Below, piece by piece: positions 53,841 to 62,078 of a stretch of DNA of 64,000 nt; within the stretch, counting starts at the first letter, position 1, and each line of letters opens with the position of its first letter. The stretch comes from Paenibacillus_E sp964253085 (GTDB lineage: Bacteria > Bacillota > Bacilli > Paenibacillales > NBRC-103111). The stretch spans positions 4,464,001-4,528,000 of the forward strand of contig NZ_CAXUQH020000001.1 of the NCBI RefSeq assembly GCF_964253085.1, written 5' to 3'. The position numbers and the translations under genes are program-made. The notes under the pieces were generated by a model, which saw nothing but the letters and a program-made list of their open reading frames with translations, did not search any database and had not been told where the DNA came from.

Positions 53841-55608
53841 GGTGATCATTTCCTTTCTGATAGGGTGTGGACATCAGGAGCGGAAGCTGGATACGAACCA
53901 TACAACCGTGTGATACCGGAATGAATTCAAGACTCGCTTCTTTTTTGAACAAGAGAGCTAATCGCTCTCTCAAATTTTGTAAGGCGATGCCGTTATGATC
54001 CTCTTTGGACAAACCTTCGCTATATTCAAGACCGACGCCATTATCGACCACCTCAAGGATAAGTTGAGCATCTTTCGTATAAACATGGATCGAGATGTGC
54101 CCTTTCTCTTGTATTTGTGAAATTCCGTGATAAATCGCATTTTCAACGATCGGTTGAAGGCTAAGTTTCGGAACTAGTGCGTATTTCAAGTCATCGGTAT
54201 ACACATAGTCAACTTGAAATTGCTGATCATATCGGAATTGTTGGATATAGACATATCCTCGTACAAGCTCTAGCTCTTGTTCCAAGTGGATGAGATCTAC
54301 ATCGAGCTTCAATCCCGCTTCTGTCAATCTGCCAAGCGATACACAAATCTTCGGAATAGCGTTGTCCCCTCGTTCTAATGCCAACCAGCGAATCGTGTTC
54401 AAGGTATTCAACAAGAAATGGGGGTTCATCTGCGAAAGCAGCATTTGGAATCGACTGGCTTCCTTCTGCCGTTCCTCAACTTTTAAGCGCTGTACAAGGC
54501 CGTTCATATCCACAATCATTTGATTAAATGCTTGTACAATTGGCTGGATGTCACCGCCGTATTTTTGATCAGGAAGCCGTACTTTCAGCTCTTTACGAAC
54601 GACATCGAGCATTTTAGCTTGAATAAGCCGAAGTGGACGCGTGACCGCGGATGCGATGAGAAACGTGATAATCATGAAGGCGATTGTGAAAAAAATAAGT
54701 GTGCCCATATAAGCGTTCTGTATAGATCGAAGCTCTGCAAAGAGAACATTGGATGGCACAGTTTTGATTAAATACGCATGGAAAGATGGAACAACCGTAT
54801 AGTTAATAAACGTACTCCCTTGTATGAAAAAGCCATTACTGGAACCGTCTGAAAGCAAACGATCGATGATCGGTGCCTCCAAAGGCATAGGCGACTTATC
54901 TACGCCAGAATGTACGATCTCGTTTCCTTTTTGATCAATCAAATAATACTGATCGGATGTTGGACTTCCGTTAGTAGCTGATTTAAACCAGCTTTCGTAG
55001 TCCACCGCTATGTGGATAATCGCTCGAATGGTGCTATCTGCGTCCCTTATAGGCGTAGAAATAGCAACAAGCTGCGGGCTTTTATTAACATCAAACAGCA
55101 CTTCATTGCTTTCCAACTGCCATTGGTACGGTGCTGAGGCAGATAGCGCGCTTTTAAACCAAGGTTTTGCCTGTATCGCTTCATAATTTAAGCGCTGCGC
55201 TGGCGGGAAAGAGGTATACACATTACCGAGTAAATCAACAATTGTGTAGAAAACAGGTGGGCTGGAGATGAACAGACTATTCGTTACCGAGCGAAAACGT
55301 TCTTCAATTTTGCGTTGATTCATAATTTGATCGACAACTTCCGGCTGCTTTAGAACCGCAATAACGGATGAATCCTGCTCGAACATCGTAATAGTCTTGA
55401 AAGTTGTAGCAAGCAGACTTTCAAGCGATTCATTCATTTTGTTCATTTGTACAAGGCTTTGTTCACTCGTTTTCCGTTGTAAATTGAGCTTCACTTTTTG
55501 AAAATTATAAATATCCAAGACGGAGAATGGCAGAAGAATAAGTACGATGAAAGCCAGAAAAAGACGATATTTTAAGGTTAGAGATGAAAACCAGTTTAAT
55601 ATTGGCAA
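53818..55608 (-). CDS. sensor histidine kinase, YesM-like
   Basis: 596 residues from the TTG at 55608 (GAGGGA 7 nt upstream). Two membrane helices (~15-35 and ~295-320) frame an extracellular Cache-like sensor. Then a HAMP domain and the His-kinase core with the phospho-acceptor His in QMNPHFLLNTLNTIRWLAL, and the ATP-binding motifs PIVENAIYHG and EVVDNGVGL. It senses an extracellular cue, likely a sugar or cell-wall signal, and phosphorylates the YesN-like protein. Confidence 0.92.
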   Translation of the reverse strand: MPILNWFSSLTLKYRLFLAFIVLILLPFSVLDIYNFQKVKLNLQRKTSEQSLVQMNKMNESLESLLATTFKTITMFEQDSSVIAVLKQPEVVDQIMNQRKIEERFRSVTNSLFISSPPVFYTIVDLLGNVYTSFPPAQRLNYEAIQAKPWFKSALSASAPYQWQLESNEVLFDVNKSPQLVAISTPIRDADSTIRAIIHIAVDYESWFKSATNGSPTSDQYYLIDQKGNEIVHSGVDKSPMPLEAPIIDRLLSDGSSNGFFIQGSTFINYTVVPSFHAYLIKTVPSNVLFAELRSIQNAYMGTLIFFTIAFMIITFLIASAVTRPLRLIQAKMLDVVRKELKVRLPDQKYGGDIQPIVQAFNQMIVDMNGLVQRLKVEERQKEASRFQMLLSQMNPHFLLNTLNTIRWLALERGDNAIPKICVSLGRLTEAGLKLDVDLIHLEQELELVRGYVYIQQFRYDQQFQVDYVYTDDLKYALVPKLSLQPIVENAIYHGISQIQEKGHISIHVYTKDAQLILEVVDNGVGLEYSEGLSKEDHNGIALQNLRERLALLFKKEASLEFIPVSHGCMVRIQLPLLMSTPYQKGNDHHVDRTTR

Positions 55609-55656
55609 GTGAATATCCCTCGTTTCAGCGGTTCAGTGTAAATATTTTCTTAGTCT

Positions 55657-55684
55657 ATCATAATGGGATAAGGAAAGAGAACAA
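55657..55684 (-). promoter_or_regulatory. promoter of the yesM-like gene
   Basis: On the minus strand TTGTTC (55684-55679) and TATGAT (55662-55657) with 16 nt between, about 48 nt before the start codon. Confidence 0.5.
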
Positions 55685-55908
55685 ACCGGAGGAAGCCGTG
55701 AGATACACGCCCTCTTGGTTCCTACGGTTCCCTGCATCATTAATTTCTATCAGTTAATATTCAAGCCGTTCAGACATCACTTCTTGCCCTCTCATTCTAA
55801 GAACTTCCTATCAGCCGTACAAGGAACAAAATCCGTTATTTCATAGAACAATTTATTGTTTTTTTTGCGAATGGATCGATTCGAGTCATTTCGTCCATAT
55901 AACAAACA

Positions 55909-55951
55909 AAAGCTGCCCTCAAATAGATAACTCTACTTGTCGGACAGCTTT
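55909..55951 (-). terminator. stem-loop after the DJ-1-GNAT gene
   Basis: AAAGCTG (55909-55915) and CAGCTTT (55945-55951) close a stem-loop with a 29-nt loop, on the minus strand followed by TGTTTG. 23 nt after the stop codon. Confidence 0.5.
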
Positions 55952-55973
55952 ATTAGATACTCGGTTACACAAA

Positions 55974-57098
55974 TTATTCAATTTCACGCTCATATAAATT
56001 TGCACTCCAGCCGCGGCCATCGTATCTACCTCGATGAATGAAACCCAGGCTGCGATAATAATCATTCAGTGTTGGGTTATCTGCCATGCAATCTAGACGC
56101 AGCCAAGCTTTACCCTTGTTCTTTATGTAATCTGCTGCCCAAGCTAGTAACCTACTACCGAATCTTTCTCCCTTATATTTTCGCGTGACGACTAATCGGT
56201 GTACATAACCTGCATCATCATGAAATAAATCTCCCCAAATTTCTTCATATTCCCAGTGTATGGAAAAACAGCCAACAAGCTCTCCATTCAGTTTTGCTAT
56301 AAATACGTCATTTTCATAAATAAATGACTCCAAATAAGCCCTCGTAAATGAATCTTCACGCCACTGTGTAAAACCCTTTGAAGATTGAATCCATTCGGCC
56401 GCTTCTATATATAATTTCTGCATGGCTTCCAAATCTGTTATCCGAGCTTTTCTTATCAGCAATAACTCACAATTTTTATCTAAATTGTCCATTCGCGGTT
56501 CCACTATCTCATCTTTCTGCCAATGATACTCCATCTTTGCAGTTGTTGCGAGAGCTCTTTCTTCGCCAAACAGCCTAGCAACGACATATAGCGCAGCATC
56601 GAATCCTGCGGTAACCCCTGCGGACATCACGATCTTGCCATTGTCAACATATCGAACGTCCTCAACGATCAAAGCGCTTTGTGGCGCAATCTCGCGTAAT
56701 AAATCAAACGCATTCCGATTAGTCGTAATCTGCAATCCATCCAGTAAATTGGCTTTTGCTAAAAAGAGAGCACCTGTGCAAACAGATAAAACGATTTCCG
56801 CACTAGCAGCAGTTTGGCTAATCCATGATGTAGTCGTTGCGTTGTTCATTTCAGTGCGCGAACCTACACCACCAGGTACAATCAAAATGTCCGGCACCGG
56901 ACAATCATCTAAGCTGTATTTGGGCTGAATCGTAAGGCCGCTGACTGTATTCACAGGTCTTTGCTTTTCCCCCACCGTGTAGACATTGAAATCTTTCCCC
57001 CAATTACTCGACACGGCGAATACATCGAACGGACCTGCAATATCTAACAGATCTACCTTTTCATACATGAGGACTGCCACATTCCTAACTCGTTCCAT
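55974..57098 (-). CDS. DJ-1/PfpI-type domain fused to a GNAT acetyltransferase
   Basis: 374 residues; GGAGGAG is 6 nt before the ATG. Residues ~5-195 are a DJ-1/PfpI fold of the isonitrile-hydratase or transcription-factor-sensor kind (DIAGPFDVFAVS, LIVPGGVGSRTE, nucleophile Cys107 in LSVCTGALFL). Residues ~212-374 are a GNAT N-acetyltransferase with the acetyl-CoA loop VTRKYKGERFGSRLLAWA. The two domains are joined by a short linker. A ZTP riboswitch with a terminator precedes the gene, tying its expression to the folate/purine intermediate ZMP/ZTP. No biochemical role is known for such a fusion. Confidence 0.9.
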   Translation of the reverse strand: MERVRNVAVLMYEKVDLLDIAGPFDVFAVSSNWGKDFNVYTVGEKQRPVNTVSGLTIQPKYSLDDCPVPDILIVPGGVGSRTEMNNATTTSWISQTAASAEIVLSVCTGALFLAKANLLDGLQITTNRNAFDLLREIAPQSALIVEDVRYVDNGKIVMSAGVTAGFDAALYVVARLFGEERALATTAKMEYHWQKDEIVEPRMDNLDKNCELLLIRKARITDLEAMQKLYIEAAEWIQSSKGFTQWREDSFTRAYLESFIYENDVFIAKLNGELVGCFSIHWEYEEIWGDLFHDDAGYVHRLVVTRKYKGERFGSRLLAWAADYIKNKGKAWLRLDCMADNPTLNDYYRSLGFIHRGRYDGRGWSANLYEREIE

Positions 57099-57114
57099 TA
57101 CAATCTCCTCCTCA

Positions 57115-57150
57115 AAATAAAAAAAGCATTTGATCCATTGATCAAATACT
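57115..57150 (-). terminator. terminator (expression platform) of the ZTP riboswitch
   Basis: ATTTGATC and GATCAAAT pair around a 4-nt loop, followed on the minus strand by a T-rich tail (GCTTTTTTTATTTT). It starts 2 nt after the aptamer and ends before the ribosome binding site, so ligand binding would decide termination. Confidence 0.85.
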
Positions 57151-57151
57151 T

Positions 57152-57222
57152 TGCCCAGGCGAACGGCTGTTATGGAATACGTGCTCCCCCGTAGTGATCT
57201 ACGTTTCGCCAGTTACACATAC
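57152..57222 (-). ncRNA. ZTP (pfl-type) riboswitch aptamer
   Basis: On the minus strand the conserved elements occur in order: AACTGGCG (5' side), a small stem-loop with CGTAG/CTACG followed by GGGGGAGC, then GCCGTTCGCCTGGGCA at the 3' end. GGCG near the start can pair with CGCC of the last motif to form the known pseudoknot. The CGCCTGGGCA tail is the hallmark of this class, which senses ZTP/ZMP and normally controls purine or one-carbon genes. Confidence 0.88.
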
Positions 57223-57236
57223 CAAATATTACCTTC

Positions 57237-57266
57237 ATTATATTCGGGAGAATCACTGGAAATCAA
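57237..57266 (-). promoter_or_regulatory. promoter of the ZTP riboswitch transcript
   Basis: On the minus strand TTGATT (57266-57261), 18 nt, then a perfect TATAAT (57242-57237). It lies after the LysE gene, showing that the riboswitch belongs to the DJ-1-GNAT gene. Confidence 0.8.
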
Positions 57267-57297
57267 GTGGAAATTCTTTATTTACACTTCTTTACGT

Positions 57298-57906
57298 TTA
57301 GATTAATTGCTTAAATAAATAAACGGCAGTCCCCCACATGATTAGCGCCGAAACTTTATTGAGATACGTCATAAATCTGTTAGATTTATCTAATTTCCCA
57401 ACCTGTCTCCCCATGACGGCAAGAGCAAAGAACCAAATCCATGACACAAGTATACAAGCAATTGCAAATACCCATTTTTCTTTCCCAACATAGTGGATAG
57501 AACTTGTTCCAATGACTCCGATCGTATCCAAAATGGCATGAGGATTTAAGAGTGAAACCGATGCAGCAAACGCTATTTGCTTCTTAGGAGATAGTGCTTT
57601 CTCTTCCGTTGACGTAGTGGCAGGTTTACTTTTCCACGTAACAATCCCCATATACATAAGAAACAGTATGCCTAGTAAAAAAAGCACGAACTTAATAGCA
57701 GGTATAGTAACGATAACGACGGATATGCCTAAAATAGCCAAAGTAATAAGTGCCGTGTCACATAATGATGCTATCAGAACGACAGGTAATGCCCTTACTA
57801 GACGTGGCTGTGTGACCCCTTGATTAAAAACAAATACATTTTGAACACCTAGCGGCAAGATGAGACCTGCTGATAAAAGAATTCCTTGAAGAATGGCAGT
57901 TAGCAT
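57298..57906 (-). CDS. LysE/ArgO-family amino-acid exporter
   Basis: 202 residues with six membrane helices; N-terminal GLILPLGVQNVFVFNQG and NPHAILDTIGVIG are typical of LysE/ArgO proteins, which export basic amino acids or related molecules. It lies between the APH-like kinase gene and the riboswitch. No terminator was seen between it and the riboswitch promoter. Confidence 0.92.
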   Translation of the reverse strand: MLTAILQGILLSAGLILPLGVQNVFVFNQGVTQPRLVRALPVVLIASLCDTALITLAILGISVVIVTIPAIKFVLFLLGILFLMYMGIVTWKSKPATTSTEEKALSPKKQIAFAASVSLLNPHAILDTIGVIGTSSIHYVGKEKWVFAIACILVSWIWFFALAVMGRQVGKLDKSNRFMTYLNKVSALIMWGTAVYLFKQLI

Positions 57907-57976
57907 GATGTATTTCTCCTATCTACAAATCGTAAACCTAAATAAATAAAAAACGTTGATGAGTTTATGTTCCATG

Positions 57977-58882
57977 CTATTCGCAACGATTCACATGCTC
58001 GCTAAGCACCTCATCAATCGCGCGTCGCGAGATGGCGGCAAGCCCAGGGTTCTTGTCTATGTAATAAGCATAAGCAATCAATCCGAAAGAAAGCGCCCAG
58101 CCGCGGCCTCTCACCCACGTTGCTTCATCGACCGATAGTAAGGTGCGGAAATCCTCTCGACTCTCGGCTGTAAGGAATGTCCATGCAACCATGAGGTCAC
58201 AGGCAGGATCACCTATGCCTAACGTACCAAAGTCAATCACAGCGCTTAGCCTTCCCTTATCAATAAGAAGATTCCCCGGATGTAAATCTCCATGAATCCA
58301 AACGCCTTGTCCTTGCCATGCGGGAGCATGAAGTGCCAAATCCCATGCAGCCTCTGCTATTTCCGTATCGATGATAGGATTCAAGGTTGCGATTGCATCT
58401 CGAACTGCCGAATCTCGCATAGCCAGAGGTTCACCCCTGCCAGAATTGTGAGAACCTGGAGCAGGGCCACCTGTAGGATCGATTGACTGCATGGCGTAGA
58501 TGAATTGTGCAAGAGCTGTTGCCGCTTGGTAATAGCTGGCTAGTTGCCCAACTGTCGCATTCTCGCCATCCAGCCAACGATACACAGACCAGAACCATGG
58601 ATAGTCTTCCGTAGGAACGCCCTGTGCTAGGGGCACTGGGATGGATACCGGTATCTTCTGGGCTAGCATCGGCAGCCAACGCTGCTCTTTTTCCACTTGA
58701 CCAATGGCCCATTCCGCTCGAGGTAACCGAACCGCCATCTCTTCCCCAAGCCGATATATGGCATTGTCTGTTCCAGCCGAATCCACAGGCCGTAGACTCA
58801 GCTCTGCCCATTGTGGAAATTGGGAAGTGATCAGATGCTGCACGAGTTGTAAGTCAATAATTATCTCTTTCGATTGGCTCAT
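57977..58882 (-). CDS. aminoglycoside/macrolide phosphotransferase-family kinase
   Basis: 301 residues from the ATG at 58882 (AAGGAA 8 nt upstream; the GTG at 58888 overlaps it). Kinase-like fold with the catalytic loop HGDLHPGNLLID (Brenner motif) and the metal-binding IDFGTLGIGDPACDL. Members phosphorylate aminoglycosides, macrolides or other small alcohols; which one is unknown, and resistance cannot be assumed. Confidence 0.88.
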   Translation of the reverse strand: MSQSKEIIIDLQLVQHLITSQFPQWAELSLRPVDSAGTDNAIYRLGEEMAVRLPRAEWAIGQVEKEQRWLPMLAQKIPVSIPVPLAQGVPTEDYPWFWSVYRWLDGENATVGQLASYYQAATALAQFIYAMQSIDPTGGPAPGSHNSGRGEPLAMRDSAVRDAIATLNPIIDTEIAEAAWDLALHAPAWQGQGVWIHGDLHPGNLLIDKGRLSAVIDFGTLGIGDPACDLMVAWTFLTAESREDFRTLLSVDEATWVRGRGWALSFGLIAYAYYIDKNPGLAAISRRAIDEVLSEHVNRCE

Positions 58883-58932
58883 TTGCACACTTCCTTAGGC
58901 ATCATTCAAGATTGAATTAATTGTCTCTACAA

Positions 58933-59840
58933 CTAACTATCCAAGACGACTTTTGTCACAAATTTCTCATTACCAAAATCATATCCTGCAAACCAAATTT
59001 TCACCTGCTTGCCAACTGTTATTTCGGAGAATTGTGCTGGGACGCTTTCTTTTCTTAGTTGCGCAAACGGAAGAAGTCTATGTTTCACACCATCGATTTC
59101 AATGATACGCTCCACATTAACCCCTTCGCCAGTTGTAACTAATCCTGTGACCTTACCGCTTGCATCACCGGCGCCATTGCCTAGTGCGATGATTTCGAGG
59201 CGAAGTCCCGTTGTTTGCCAGGGTAACTCGTCAGCATCAAGCCTTCTGCCCACACTCTAACGGTAGATCCAATCTGAACCTCAATCGGTTGCAGCTTCTT
59301 CCCTTCATACTCAATTCTTGCATCGTCAGACATGCTATACCACGCAGCATCAGGCATTTTCTTATCTTGACCAATGAATTTATCGGATGATACGACTAGA
59401 AAACTTCTCTTTTCATTAATTGCAGTAATTTTACCAGTCATTCCAGATTGCTCATCAATCGTATAGACGGATATATTCAGTGGAAACTCGGCACCGATCG
59501 CCTCATAGATGGATTGTCTAAGCTTTGTCTTCTCAGTCTCCGAGAGTGTTTGGGCATGTTCGCCTACACGGCGCACCTCCAGAAAGGCTTCTTGATCATT
59601 GCTATAGGAGGATTGAGGCTTAACTTGGTGTCTTTCAAAAAGCGTCTCTAATGTAACTAACTGATTTGCATATTTTTGTAAATCTTCTTTTGATACAGAC
59701 TTCGTCTTTTTAGGTGTCTCCTGGAGCTGAGCAGCTCCTTCGTAATGATCTACTACCTTTCGATCACCGCAACCCACAATCAGGACACAAATAAATAACG
59801 TACATGGAACCATCGGAAACCAATATCGCTTTGTCCACAT
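58933..59840 (-). pseudogene. DUF3221-like lipoprotein gene with a one-base frameshift
   Basis: The ATG at 59840 (AAGAAGGGG upstream) begins a lipoprotein signal peptide with lipobox IVGC. The first frame runs through GKITAINEKRSFLVVSS and STVRVWAEGLMLTSYP, then derails near 59217-59224 and stops at 59181. A second frame resumes with WQTTGLRLEIIALGN and continues with another OB/beta-like repeat to 58933. Adding one base joins them as SYPWQTTGLRLEI, close to the normal DUF3221 SYPxQ ending, for about 302 residues. It could be a recent mutation or a sequence error. Confidence 0.75.
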
Positions 59841-59992
59841 GAAAAAAACCCCTTCTTTCACGTGATAATAGTCAATTCCAGTCGTATGTATTAGACGATC
59901 TTTCCCGTAGAAATGTTTCTATTTCAAACACTTCTTTGGTAAAATGATCATGACTAGCCATCACATCGGTAAAATCGATAAGGAGTGTTTCT

Positions 59993-60421
59993 ATGGCATA
60001 CGAAGCAAAAACGAAAGAAACGGATAGCAGTGTCCTTGAGTTTATTGAAAATGTGGAAAGTATTAAAAAGCGTGAAGACGCTTATCAATTATTAGATATT
60101 TTTACAGAAGTGACTGGTTATGAAGCTAAAATGTGGGGTCCTAGCATTATTGGTTTTGGCACTTATCATTACAAATATGCGTCCGGTCATGAAGGCGATG
60201 CCCCTTTAGTTGGTTTCTCACCGCGAAAAGCCAAAATCAGCTTGTATTTTGCAACAGGAGATACCGATCGAGAGGAATTATTAAAGGAACTCGGCAAACA
60301 TGAGGCTGCAAAAGCCTGTGTATATATCAATAAAGTTGCAGATATTAACGTTGATATTTTAAAAGCATTAATAAGCCAATCGGTCTCATTCCTGCAGGAA
60401 CGCTACCCGAGTCATACCTAA
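59993..60421 (+). CDS. DUF1801-family protein
   Basis: 142 residues; AAGGAG 7 nt before the ATG. Signature segments: WGPSIIGFGTYHYKYASGHEGD, LVGFSPRKAKISLYF and CVYINKVADINVDILK, the DUF1801 (YdhG-like) fold. Small cytosolic protein. Family members have been linked to iron delivery but most are uncharacterised. Convergent with asd. Confidence 0.9.
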   Translation: MAYEAKTKETDSSVLEFIENVESIKKREDAYQLLDIFTEVTGYEAKMWGPSIIGFGTYHYKYASGHEGDAPLVGFSPRKAKISLYFATGDTDREELLKELGKHEAAKACVYINKVADINVDILKALISQSVSFLQERYPSHT

Positions 60422-60429
60422 ATCAAGAA

Positions 60430-60473
60430 AGGGGCCGCCTCCGTGTAGATCCATCTACGCGGAGGCGGCCCCT
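60430..60473. terminator. long near-perfect hairpin between DUF1801 and asd
   Basis: AGGGGCCGCCTCCG with the following seven bases pairs base for base with the mirrored right arm ending CGGAGGCGGCCCCT, a stem of about 20 bp with one T-G pair and almost no loop. There is no T run on either side, so its role as a bidirectional terminator is likely but not certain. Confidence 0.6.
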
Positions 60474-60516
60474 ACTTGCATATTAAAGTCTGTGGCCCGC
60501 TGCCTTTTCGGAGGCT

Positions 60517-61602
60517 TTATTTCGCTTGAATATAACCTTCTGCTTTCAGCAACTCAGCGATTAGAACCGCACCACCCGCTGCGCCGCGCAATGTGTTATG
60601 CGACAATCCAACGAATTTATAATCAAACATGGAATCTTCGCGCAAACGTCCAACGGAAACACCCATACCGCGCTCAATCTCGCGATCCAGCTTCGTTTGT
60701 GGTCTATTCTCTTCTTCAAAGTAAGTAATGAACTGTTTCGGAGCACTCGGCAGATTTAACTCTTGCGGACGTCCTTTGTAGTTCAACCAGCGAGCAAGAA
60801 TTTCTTCTTTCGAAGGTTTATTTTCGAAAGATGCAAACACCGTTGCCAAATGTCCGTCTGTTACTGGAACGCGGATACATTGCGTCGTAATTAGCGGAGA
60901 ACTCGCTTTAATGATTTCATTATTTACGATATTGCCCCAGATACGCAGCGGCTCCTGCTCGCTTTTCTCTTCTTCCCCACCGATGTAAGGAATAACGTTA
61001 TCCAACATCTCAGGCCAATCTGTGAAGTTTTTACCCGCGCCTGAGATCGCTTGATACGTTGAAGCAACGATGTTCGTTGGTTTAAAATCTAACAAAGCGT
61101 TTAGGGCTGGCACGTAGCTTTGGATGGAGCAATTAGGTTTTACTGCGATAAACCCAGTCGAGGTTCCAAGACGTTTTCTTTGCGCAGCAATAATTTCAAT
61201 ATGACCTGGATTAACTTCTGGGATAACCATCGGAATATCTGGAGTCCAGCGGTGAGCTGAATTATTAGAAATAACAGGCGTGCCTGTTTTGGCGTAGGCT
61301 TCCTCTAACGCTTTAATTTCATCCTTTTTCATATCAACGGCACAAAAAATAAAATCAACCCCAGTGGCAACTTCCTCCACTTTCGATGCATCTTGCACGA
61401 TAATCTGTTTCACATTTTCTGGGATTGGTGTAGCCAGTTTCCATCTGCTTTGAACAGATTCTTCATATGTTTTACCTGCAGAACTGCTGCTTGCAGCAAT
61501 CGCAGTCACTTCAAACCAGGGATGTTGATCCAGCAATTCAACGAATCTCTGGCCAACCATGCCAGTTCCTCCGACAATACCTACTTTTAATTTTCTCGAC
61601 AT
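60517..61602 (-). CDS. asd: aspartate-semialdehyde dehydrogenase
   Basis: 361 residues from the ATG at 61602 (AAAGGA 11-12 nt upstream; an in-frame extension to 61707 has no site). NADP motif VGIVGGTGMVGQRFVELL, catalytic Cys158 in VKPNCSIQ, substrate-binding STYQAISGAGKNF and the late His region GHLATVF. It reduces aspartyl-phosphate to aspartate semialdehyde, on the way to lysine, threonine and methionine. SNNSAHRW and the overall pattern resemble the archaeal/fungal-type enzyme rather than the usual Bacillus one. A T-box leader precedes it. Confidence 0.93.
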   Translation of the reverse strand: MSRKLKVGIVGGTGMVGQRFVELLDQHPWFEVTAIAASSSSAGKTYEESVQSRWKLATPIPENVKQIIVQDASKVEEVATGVDFIFCAVDMKKDEIKALEEAYAKTGTPVISNNSAHRWTPDIPMVIPEVNPGHIEIIAAQRKRLGTSTGFIAVKPNCSIQSYVPALNALLDFKPTNIVASTYQAISGAGKNFTDWPEMLDNVIPYIGGEEEKSEQEPLRIWGNIVNNEIIKASSPLITTQCIRVPVTDGHLATVFASFENKPSKEEILARWLNYKGRPQELNLPSAPKQFITYFEEENRPQTKLDREIERGMGVSVGRLREDSMFDYKFVGLSHNTLRGAAGGAVLIAELLKAEGYIQAK

Positions 61603-61725
61603 TCTATATTCAAATCCTTTCACATTCGTATGATGTAGTAAAAAGCATCTCAATAGTAAATTCAAACTACTTGTATCTGTGTGCTTAATATTATAACATG
61701 TGCGCAAAGTTTCTTGCGCAATAGC

Positions 61726-62026
61726 AAAAAAATCCCACCCCCAAGACTATTGCCAGTCTTAGGGACGAGATTAATATCCTCGTGGTACCACCCAGTTTCA
61801 CCAATATGTCGCCATATCAGCCTCTTCAAGTACGACAGGCCAAAGCCTTGCGTATACTTTAGCTCTATAACAGGAGCTCCTGTCACACCATCCCCCGCTA
61901 TGGGTTCCGATGTGCTGCTCTGAGGCTTTGTTCAATAAAGTTCTCTTTACTCCTTTTCAGCGGACGGAGCTCTCTGTGAAAGATTTCATTTATTTACTCT
62001 TCTCTTCAACGCATTTGTTATTGCGA
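61726..62026 (-). ncRNA. T-box leader of asd with terminator
   Basis: On the minus strand: stem I begins near 62026 (GAAGAGAAGAGTA, then AGAGAGC and CCGCTGAAA of the apical loops); its descending strand carries GAACAAAGCC; the T-box sequence GGGTGGTACCACG is at 61794-61781; and a terminator CCCTAAGACT / AGTCTTGGGGG followed by seven T ends at 61726. By the usual GAA-codon rule the specifier reads CAA, but ACA or AAA offsets cannot be excluded. Uncharged tRNA binding would favour read-through into asd. Confidence 0.88.
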
Positions 62027-62028
62027 TA

Positions 62029-62057
62029 ATAGTATCAAATAACGAGAGGTACGTAAA
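62029..62057 (-). promoter_or_regulatory. promoter of the T-box-asd transcript
   Basis: On the minus strand TTTACG (62057-62052), 17 nt, then TACTAT (62034-62029), just before stem I of the T-box leader. Confidence 0.6.
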
Positions 62058-62078
62058 CAATAAATTTTGGAAAATGCA

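Larger units (their letters stand above)
55609..55973. other. intergenic region between the kinase and DJ-1-GNAT genes
   Basis: No gene seen. Contains the kinase promoter (55657-55684) and the stem-loop ending the DJ-1-GNAT transcript (55909-55951). Confidence 0.5.

Noticed and set aside
57152..57222. Alternative reading of the leader as a THF, purine or ykkC riboswitch
   Set aside because: The ACTGGCG, GGGGAGC and CGCCTGGGCA elements in this order fit only the ZTP class.
57977..58882. Antibiotic-resistance gene
   Set aside because: The kinase fold is clear but the family includes many kinases for other small molecules; no substrate-specific feature was seen.
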